Assembly (NCBI GenBank): GCA_964247055.1
Contig: OZ176054.1
Coordinates: 8,184,001-8,248,000 of the forward strand
DNA: 64,000 nt
Direction: 5' to 3'
Origin: Paragordius varius
Lineage: Eukaryota > Nematomorpha
Part shown: positions 55,801-64,000 of the stretch, piece by piece
How positions within the stretch are numbered: the stretch's first letter is position 1
Layout: the number at the start of each line of letters is the position of its first letter
The notes under the pieces: generated by a model
Told to the model about the DNA's origin: nothing
Databases searched by the model: none
What the model saw: only the letters and a program-made list of their open reading frames with translations
Made by a program: the position numbers and the translations under genes

Positions 55801-58800
55801 TTATAATGTGGATTGTAGCTGATTCAATGTAAAAGCAATGGCATCTCTGATATCCTTAGATTTTTGCAAATTTGCATTCGCGTAATTCTGTATACTTGCC
55901 AATATTTGATCAGATTGATCCGCGTGAAAACGAGAAAACTGTAGCATAAAAATGTAATACATGAAAAAAAATAAAATATTATAGGTTGTTATAAAATGTA
56001 TGTTATTACAGTCAGGTACCCTTTATTTTATCAAAATTTTTTTTCTTTAAATGGGTATAAATATTTGGTAAAGAATGAAAAAACAAGAGCTCTATGGTAA
56101 TTCTTATACATTTTTTGATGAATATGATATTGTTAATACCATAGAGTTCTTGTTTTTTCCATTCTTTACCAAATATTTATACCCATTTAACAAAATAAAA
56201 TATTTATAGGTTGGTTTTAAAATGTATGATATTAAGTATATATTACTTCTTTTTTGGCTGTTTCAGAACATTCTTGTAAATTCTTTTCAGCAAATTGTCG
56301 TATTTGTCGGGCCTATAAAAATGAAAAAAATCCACCATGATTAACAAACAGTTTTATATAAAATGGTCAAATATTTTTGAACCATTCATGGAATAAAATA
56401 TATACTTTATAAAAATAAGTATAAAACTCTTACATATTCGCGTTTGTTAGGTTTGGCTTTTTCCAATGCTTTGTTACAATTTTCAAATTCGAGTAATAAA
56501 CAATTTCTCCGATTCAAGGTGTCCTAACCAAACGATAAAATATTTATTTTATATGTATATACCTATATTTTTTGTTACGTAAAAGTTATTTAAATAAATC
56601 TTTGATATGGTTTGACACATCTAATCATTATTATCCAAAAACAGTTTTTTTAATTTACAAAATCCTTTTTTTATGTAAACAAACAATTAACATTTTAATT
56701 TAACTTTTTTAACTAAAAAAATATGATACATACTTTGTGAGATTCCATATAACGACAATAAAAATCTAGTTCAAATCCAAGCGTTAATTGGTAATAAGCC
56801 TGTAGTTCTTCATTTTTTTGCTGAAAAATAAAAGAAATCGATTAAATAAAAAAAATCGCCGTAAAATATATAAATAAAAATATTACCTTTAAATTTTCCA
56901 TCAAATTGCCAAAATTTTGCAATGTCCTAAGATTAAAATTAAATTATATATCATATAATAAATTCCTTTGATGGTATGATGATTAAAAAAAATTATTCAA
57001 AAAAATAAAGTATTTACTGATTAAAATCAAGATATAAGGTAGGGCCTTTACAGTGAGCCATTGATAATGTGGTTGAAAAATGACCACATATTTGAGCCAA
57101 TTCTAAAAATACAGGTTAGAAGTTATCATTGATTATATTATGAAAAAAGAAAAAACTTAAAAAAAAGTAATAATTACGATATATGGATTCGACTTTTTTG
57201 CTGAAAGCCTATAATAAATGATAAAAAAATAAATTATATCATTTGGCCAATATTAACAACAAGGCTAAATCCGAAAAAATTAACTTGTAAAGCATCTCTT
57301 AAAAGCGCACTGTATTCCACATTCCATGTACGCTCATGTTGAAAGAAATCGTCAAATTCCTATATATATATTTTTTATAAGCGTTATATAATAATTATAA
57401 ACTTACCATTATTTATTAATTTACAAGAAAATAAAAGACAAATTAATTCAAGACACAAATAAAAATTGTTATATCTTACAGCTTGATGGGCTTTGCGCAT
57501 TTCAGAAACAGCAGTGGTAAAACGATCCAAAAATCCCTTTTTAAATTTTCCGTGTGGCGGAGCCTATATATTTTACGATTATTAAATTTTCAAAGGAATG
57601 CGTGAATAATTTGTAAAAATAAATTAAATAATACATTCTTTTCCGTAAGAAATCTTTTCAAAGTGACATCTGATCCGAAAATTGGGTGTTGCAAAAGCAG
57701 CAAGAGATATCTGATAATATGAATTAAAATTTAAACCTTTTTATATTACAATATAAATATTAAATATTTATATTTAAATAGTTTGTATAATCAATAATTA
57801 CATTTTATTGTTATCTATGTTTAAGAATAAGGTATTAACAGTTGATATAATGTAAAATCTAATTACAATTGGAATTTGTGATATTATATTATTGTATAAA
57901 CTATATTTCTATAATTATCCAATGTTAAAGTTTGATAACTTAGATCCCAAAACAAGTAAATAATCTTAACCAATTATATTTTTTGTAATATGAGTTATAA
58001 ACATATGGGTATTAAAGTTTTTTAATAAAAATTAAATAGTAAAATGAGTCAAACCATATATTTTAAAACCGAACCTTTCCAAATTAAAGCAATCATAGTT
58101 AAAGGAATGATGAATGTGCTTGAGAATGGCATTGTCGTAGGGGGACCGAGCCAATGATTGATCAGTAACTAAAAAACGGTATTTTAATCATACTTGGAAA
58201 AACAGGCATATTTTTATTTTATACAAATCGTATTGTTGGCGTTATAAAACATTTAATTGAATAATGATTTGTCGTTTAATATTAAAGTTAAACAAGAAAA
58301 CTTTTTGGTTTTTAGTAACTAAATAATTGAAATTACTTTGGCACAAATAATATGGATAAGATAATATAAAATATTAGGCATATAAATTGACTGATTATAA
58401 TGATTAATATAAGAAAAATTAAACGTTTTCGATATGCTTTGCGATTAAAGATTATTGTTAGCGACATAAATTATCGATATAAATATCCAAGTAAAATCTA
58501 GATACAATTATAAATTTGGCTTAGGGAAAGAAAAGATTTAATAAAACCTAATAAACGTAGTGCCTTGTTAAATAATCATAATATCAAAAATCATTGTAAC
58601 ATCTATATAACAAAAAAGAGATACCAATAAAATTGGTATTGTTTGCATTGAAACCATTGTTAAGATTGGCGTTTGGATGGGTTATTTTACCCAACCCATT
58701 ATTGTTTGATGATGTATCTCCAGAATTTAATAATCCATTAACGTTGCTTTCAGAAGTGTGGGATGTGGATTGAGAGCCTATTCAAAAAATAACTATTATA

Positions 58801-59869
58801 TATAAAAATATTCGCAATTTAATGTTAGATGCATTGTCAAAATTAGCATAAAAGCAAATTTAATAATTGTATACAAAAATTATACCAGGAGGAACAGATA
58901 AATTTGGATTGGCATTTATAAGATGGAAAGATTCAATCGGTTTGGTTGGTAGTGGAGGAATCTATTTATTATATAATATATTAGAAAAGGTAAGAATATA
59001 GTTAACCGTAACTCATAAATTTTTTGATAAAATTATTTTGTTTAATCGAATTTTCGAAACCCCATCAATAAGCAAAAAGTGCTTATGGAGTAAAATTGTT
59101 GGCGGTAAAATAAAAAAATAGTGTAAAAGAGGGACATTCTCTATGATAATAAACACCATATCGAACTATTTATTTATTTTAAAGAAATTAATAGATAAGA
59201 TTAAATTATTCAAATATAAAATATGCATGAAACAAAAAGCCACCTAAATATTGTATGAGCAATATAATTAATGCATACAATAAGCCCAAGTGCTTTGTTT
59301 TGAGTTAGCAAGCAATGATCTAGCCATTCAATGTCCTCATGATATCGGTCAACAACAAAAACATCTTTTCTGCCAAACTTCTAAACACTTATACATAAAC
59401 TAAAACCTTTTGAGAACGTATCGTATAAAGAATTTTATTTGACGGTGCATTAGCTATATAACTTCCATTGCGAGATTCAGCATCGTTGTAAGAACCTGAA
59501 AAAAACAAAATTAAAGAGGGCTAATTTACCGTATTCAGAAATGGTTTCGGCTCTATCGTTTACACTGATTCGCACAACCTGAATATAATATTTTGAGGTT
59601 AATGATTTTGTTAAATCTTCTAACGGTGCAACATCCGGTCTTTTATCAACGTAATCATTTTCACTGGATGATTCCTCATCATTTTTATGGGCAGATCCAT
59701 TTAGCCCATTAGTTTCACCGGTGGCATTAGATAACACTTTTGCTTTATCTACAGGAATATCTAATTTATATGAAGTAATCAAACTATTAGCATTGTTTAT
59801 GCTTTGTTCAGGTATTTCATCAAAAATGTCAGAATCTGAATCATGGGTGGCTTCACTTTGTTGATGCAT
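55801..59869 (-). CDS. SNX5/SNX6-type sorting nexin (PX-BAR), 16 exons, 541 aa
   Basis: Retromer/ESCPE-1-type sorting nexin: PX cargo-binding plus BAR membrane-curving dimer on endosomes. Exons from the 5' end: 59869-59530, 59495-59407, 59380-59279, 58961-58886, 58777-58625, 58168-58075, 57710-57635, 57563-57480, 57359-57285, 57208-57178, 57102-57018, 56926-56887, 56820-56734, 56523-56434, 56312-56247 and 55938-55801 (TAA). Phases all match and sum to 1,626 nt. PX (about 90-310): KYYIQVVRISVNDRAETISE, DVFVVDRYHEDIEWLDHCLL, LGLIIPPLPTKP (human AGLIIPPAPTKP), RYLLLLQHPIF. BAR (about 335-541): EFDDFFQHERTWNVEYSALL (human DDFFEHERTFLLEY), then DTLNRRNCLLLEFENCNKAL (DLLYRRSRSLVDYENANKAL). The PX insert is about 55 aa longer than usual and Asn-rich, and there is an acidic N-terminal extension of about 85 aa. 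SNX5 and SNX6 cannot be separated. Confidence 0.93.
56009..56194. mobile_element. Mariner-like MITE copy, right end lost, in an SNX intron
   Basis: It starts CAGTCAGGTACCC and shares GGGTATAAATATTTGGTAAA and AAGAGCTCTATGGTA with the full element at 25431-26980, but the right terminus is missing. It is bracketed by imperfect 38-40 bp direct repeats of the flank (55971-56008 and 56195-56234). It sits in the last intron of the SNX gene. Confidence 0.8.
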
Positions 59870-59908
59870 AACAAATTGTCAGTATTATAATACATTCATT
59901 TAACAAGC
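59870..59908. promoter_or_regulatory. 39-bp ATG-to-ATG divergent intergenic region (SNX5/6-like / SMIM30)
   Basis: The start codons of the minus-strand SNX gene and the plus-strand SMIM30 homologue are only 39 bp apart, so promoters and 5' UTRs must overlap or lie within the opposing gene. No TATA box can be singled out in the AT-rich sequence. Confidence 0.7.
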
Positions 59909-60088
59909 ATGAAATCAACATTATTCTTTATTGGCATTTTGTTTGTCGCAAAAATTACCCCGATAAGCGCCGGTTATTGGGATGGAGGAGATATTCTTGC
60001 CTTACTTATTGGTTTATCCATTTCAATTATGGGAATATGTGCGTGTTTAGGATATCATGCAAGAAGAGTTGCAGGGACCATTCCATGA
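59909..60088 (+). CDS. SMIM30: SMIM30-like small membrane protein, 59 aa
   Basis: An uninterrupted 60-codon frame including the stop. A hydrophobic leader (MKSTLFFIGILFVAKITPIS, then AG) is probably a signal peptide. The second helix reads GDILALLIGLSISIMGICAC, followed by LGYHARR. Human SMIM30 has GDAIALLLGVVLSITGICAC, then LGVYARK, so the match over the transmembrane segment and the GICACLG signature is striking. The human protein is an ER/membrane microprotein. The C terminus is short and basic. AATAAA occurs near 60155. The length equals the human protein (59 aa). Confidence 0.88.
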   Translation: MKSTLFFIGILFVAKITPISAGYWDGGDILALLIGLSISIMGICACLGYHARRVAGTIP

Positions 60089-61269
60089 TTTATATATTCG
60101 TTCAAAACTATTTATTGTAATCTCCAGATAATTAATTTAATAGTCTTTAAAGGTGTAATAAATATATATTTATGTTTCTAAAAGGGTACTATTAAAACGT
60201 TATTTTTTTAACATGGATTCGTTTTTTTAAATTTGTTGGACCGTGGGATTCTATTTGACAGAATTGTCTGGAGATCTAATGCCCCTTTTCTATATTTTAG
60301 TTTATATTCTGTGTGCTTACCAACTTATAAGATTGTGATTTATTATACGCGTCTAGTTTCTAAGTTTCTTATTATTGGATCATTTCCCTTATTGTTTTGC
60401 ATTTTATAAGGTGTATTTTTTATTGGATTACATTCTTTAATCGGCTTCCCATATGTCCAATAATTAATTAACGTGGTGGCTGAAGTTGTAACGAAGTTTT
60501 AATACTTGATTATGGGGCAGAAAGCAAAGTGTAAAACATCAAAATGCTCCACCTATCTATATTTGGCAAATTGATCCAACAATCATGATTATCAAGAGCT
60601 AAACCTCATTTCAGAAATATTAAAAGTATGATTGATCTGCATTACAACACAAATTCTTGATCACTAAACTTTTAAACCATTTAGCCAGGTATCACAACAT
60701 CGTTGCAACAATCTAAATCTAAAACATCCATCAACCATATAACGATGCAATGTTTCAGATAAATTTTAAATAGCTTCTGTCGTTTGAAACTCGTTTGGAT
60801 TAATATGTATTGATTGGATATAGAAGGGGAATAATGATGGCAGAACTTTGAAATACCCCATTGAATAGAAGGATTGTCGTATAACATTAATGGAATAGAT
60901 TTCCAATAAAAAACATGAAAAACGGTTGAAAATAGATACTCAAATTAATTGACATATAAGTCGGTCAAAGACACCGCATCTAACCTATCAAAACACTACA
61001 TTAGATTCCTAACAATTTTGTCTACTACAGTCCTACGATGCGACTGATAAAATATCAACTATTATAACGTTATTACTTAACTATACAATGTCCTTCGACG
61101 TCAATATCAGCTTTGCGAAACAAATAACGCAAGAGAATATTTAAAGAGCTATTCGTTTTACAAAAAAAACCGCTTAAAATATAAACGCCCTTGAATCCAA
61201 AACATATAACAGCAATTAATAATTTAATTAACGATAATTTAATTCCAAAATATGGAAAATAGTTCAATA
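60089..61269. other. Intergenic DNA, probably part of a decayed LINE
   Basis: Slightly GC-richer than the rest and lacking long frames. It lies just upstream of reverse transcriptase remnants on the same strand, so part of it may be the 5' side of that element. Confidence 0.35.
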
Positions 61270-61284
61270 TATCACCCATTTAAA

Positions 61285-61615
61285 CTAGAGTGGTTTCATG
61301 CCCAAAAAGAACCGCAAATCTATCTTGATTCTGAGACTTCATCAAACTCACCTTAACAAACCCATCTCTTATGCCTTTATCGACCTTAAAAAAACTTTTA
61401 ATTTGATGCCTATGACACATTCCTTGGGTTTGCGAAACAACGGAACGAGTTAAATCAAGATTGGCGTTATATGTTTATTTTTCAAAGCTCAATTGGTAAG
61501 GTGCGTCCATTCCTTCACAAAAAACGCCCCCAGGGCTTTCTAAGCCCTCTTTATCACCCTACCTATAACATTTTGTCAATGATTTGGTTTTAATGGTAAA
61601 CATTAAAGAGCAGCA
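61285..61615 (+). mobile_element. Decayed LINE reverse transcriptase fragment
   Basis: Plus-strand frames contain, in order, SGFMPKKNRKSILILRLHQT, YAFIDLKKTFNLMP (RT motif A, normally FvDLeKAFD), KRPQGFLSPL (motif B, normally RQGxxLSPLLF) and FVNDLVLMV (motif C, normally FADDLVLMA). Order and strand are right for a non-LTR reverse transcriptase. The frames shift between motifs, stops occur, motif C has lost its first Asp (VND for ADD), and the B-to-C distance is shortened. The copy is long dead. The clade was not determined. Confidence 0.65.
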
Positions 61616-62757
61616 AACACAAATTTAACGAAACGGGAGAGAGGGTGGGGTTGAGGTTAATGTATCATAAAAAATATTGACGAACGATAATCCTGCGCAA
61701 TATGCAGCCAATAATTCAAAACCAATGCAAAATATGGGGGTTAATTTATTAAAAGTTTTATCATGGTTATGTATGAAACTGCATTGTGCCATTCCAACCT
61801 GGGGGAAGTGAACACATTATCAATTACTGATTTCAAAATGCTATGTCAAATGCCATTGATTAAAAAATATGATAAATAAAAAAGTTTCAAATGCAAAACT
61901 GTATACACCACTTACACTATTTAATTTAACAAAACAATCAAAACAAATTCGCTAAAGGTTTCAAAAAGTTGTAAAGAAACCCGTTAAGATTAAACTGTTT
62001 CCAAAACTCGAATCTATAATTATAATAATCGATACACTCAAATGACTCTAATCGAATGCCTACTTAAAATCGCCATAGATTCGCAAGACATATTTCGTCC
62101 ATATGAAAGGCTATATTGCATAATTAATTTTTCCTCAAATCTTTAAAATCGTAAGGGCCGATTAATGAGTTTTTACTTAAGAGTAAATTAACCGTTTTAC
62201 CAAAATGGACGGTGGCGAAAAGTGATTTGTAACAGGAATGATAATTTATTTGAAGAAAAAAGCCCTTTAACAATTTAAAAGAAGTTCCCATTTGTAAAAC
62301 ATTCGTTCGCCCTATAATTAGATTAAAATAAAAAAATTTATTTAAATTACTAATGGCGAAGAACAAATATCTATATGCAATAAGAGAAATCTTTAGCATC
62401 AAATTAAGAAGCAAAAGTATTAAAATATCATTCGACAAAATTTTGCTATAATTTAATTTTTAGAGTTATCGAAAAATCATTTTTCCATAGTATTTTATAA
62501 AAAATGATTTTCATCATAGAGAGACACAATGAATTTTGAATATTCTTAAAACATCCAACCAGAAGTAAAATGGAACCGAACCGGAACTAGGCGATTGAAA
62601 CTGTATTGAAGCCTTTATATTTACTAAATTATAATTCTCATTTGCTTTTGGCTATATGGCTTAAGAACCATTTAAGAAGTTATTAACACTTTTGTAATTA
62701 TAAGAAAGAAAATTAATTTATAATTTGCAAAATACTAAGTGTGAACTACATATTTAA
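61616..62757. other. Intergenic DNA
   Basis: No gene recognised; the first few hundred bases may be the 3' part of the LINE relic. Confidence 0.4.
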
Positions 62758-63326
62758 CACTTCGATTCAATTTGAGGTATCTAAATACCCCAGACTAAAT
62801 TTGAGTTAGGAGTTTGAAAAAAACTACTGAAGGAAACGGTCCCAATTTAAATTTATGCTTCTATCCTAAAAAAAATTTGCCAAAATATCTAAATGAAATA
62901 TTGTTTTGAAAAAAAAGTTCCATGTCAAACTACTTCGCCGCCATTTTTATTTTACAAAATTTTTGCAAAATATCGTCTTTATTTGATTTTAAGGTTAGAA
63001 TTAATGCTAATTTTTTATTTAAATTACAGCTAACATTGATAGAAATAGAAAAAGCGGTTTATTTTGTTTTATTTTTCATTTTACCATTGCACACATGTCA
63101 CGCTAACTAAATTTTTACCTTTCGGTTTTAGCTTAAAATAAGTTATATCAAATATTTTTGAATAATTTTTTTTATATATTTCTGTTTTTTAATGTTTTAT
63201 AAGTGCAAAATTTTGCCATAGTTTCGATTGCTTCCATATTTTTTAAAGAATTTAATTTTAAACAGACCTGCGGTAACTACCCCAATTTAATTCAAAGGAC
63301 TAAAATGAGTGTGTTGTATCCAAGTG
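62758..63326. mobile_element. TTAA MITE family A, copy 4
   Basis: Flanked by TTAA (62754-62757, 63327-63330). Starts CACTTCGATTCAATTTGAGG and ends GTATCCAAGTG. About 569 bp, same internal sequence as the copies at 16.8-19.8 kb and the same strand orientation. Confidence 0.88.
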
Positions 63327-63706
63327 TTAAATACACGTAAATAAATAAATGTAACAATTGTGGTAAATTTACGTTGGTTGACTCTTAAAATTTATTTATT
63401 ATTGTTTATCTTTCATTCAAATACAACATGTAGATTTGTTGCTCGAGAAGTTTTGGTTAGATACCCATGTTCTCAAGTCTAAAATCTAGATGACACTCAA
63501 CACCACCTAAGACAAACAGACTTTAAATTAATACTATCCAATTTATTAAAAAAATACAAACAAAAGCATTTTATTTTAATTTTTTAACCATAATGCATAA
63601 ACGTTATTTGGCGCTAAAAGATTATGGAATTTTTGTTTAAATTTTACTTTCTAAGAATTTTTTTCGTGCACTGAAAGTCCAAACCAAGGGATATTAATTA
63701 TTATGA

Positions 63707-63740
<34 letters not shown>

Positions 63741-64000
63741 CAGATATGAAGTATTAGAATTATCATTATGAAATCGGTTATAGTTACGAGTGATTTAAGT
63801 TACATTTTTTTGGTAAGAGCTCTATAAATATAGAAAACGGCAAACAGCACATCTTGAAACAAACTTTCTTAATGTAGGCTAAATCCTTCGTTTCGAAAAT
63901 CACTAATATAACATAAACTAATAGCAAAACATATTTTCAATATTATCAATTTTTAGATGTGGGTTTTGAAAGTCCCAAACTTTTTGCTCTTCAGTTCTTT
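63327..64000. other. AT-rich intergenic DNA with an (AT)n run
   Basis: Only a dinucleotide run at 63706-63738 stands out. Confidence 0.6.

Noticed and set aside
60681-61279. Two minus-strand frames of 68 aa
   Set aside because: No motif, and they lie beside or antisense to the plus-strand LINE relic.
1-64000. tRNA, rRNA, CRISPR arrays, prokaryotic operons
   Set aside because: None seen. Spliced metazoan genes rule out a bacterial origin, and the tandem units have no CRISPR spacer pattern.

Overview
The window is AT-rich (about three quarters A+T) metazoan nuclear DNA with spliced genes and many small DNA transposons. Animal-type genes place it in Metazoa: an afadin/canoe orthologue, a RUN + Rubicon-homology protein, an SNX5/6-type sorting nexin, a SMIM30 microprotein and two rhodopsin-like GPCRs. 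Most introns are 60-1500 nt, but three are only 23, 26 and 34 nt. Such tiny introns are known as a dicyemid trait, but I cannot name the species or phylum from this sequence.

Layout: 1-2658 (+) is the 3' part of an EGF/single-pass membrane protein gene. 4821-6320 (-) is a one-exon GPCR. 7370-14561 (-) is a ten-exon RUN/Rubicon-homology gene whose introns hold two inverted-repeat elements. 14.6-19.9 kb is a repeat island with a Helitron-like sequence, about 300-bp tandem units and a TTAA-targeting MITE family that has inserted into itself. 19922-49614 (+) is a 32-exon afadin gene; the model closes exactly at 7,341 coding nt (2,446 aa). Its 7-kb first intron carries a 2.45-kb foldback element, a hAT-type MITE and a Tc1/mariner-like relic. 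The 5.8-kb intron that splits its PDZ domain hosts an intronless 654-codon gene on the same strand. 51510-52913 (+) is a second one-exon GPCR. 55801-59869 (-) is a 16-exon SNX5/6-like gene (541 aa), head to head with a 59-aa SMIM30 homologue (59909-60088, +) only 39 bp away. 60.1-64 kb is mostly repeats, including a decayed LINE reverse transcriptase and another TTAA MITE.

Functional links: afadin ties nectins and Rap/Ras signalling to actin at adherens junctions. The RUN/Rubicon and SNX5/6 proteins both belong to endosome/lysosome trafficking, but I see no operon-like coupling. Exon joins were made by hand from GT-AG sites, reading phase and resemblance to known family members recalled from memory. 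No alignment program was run.
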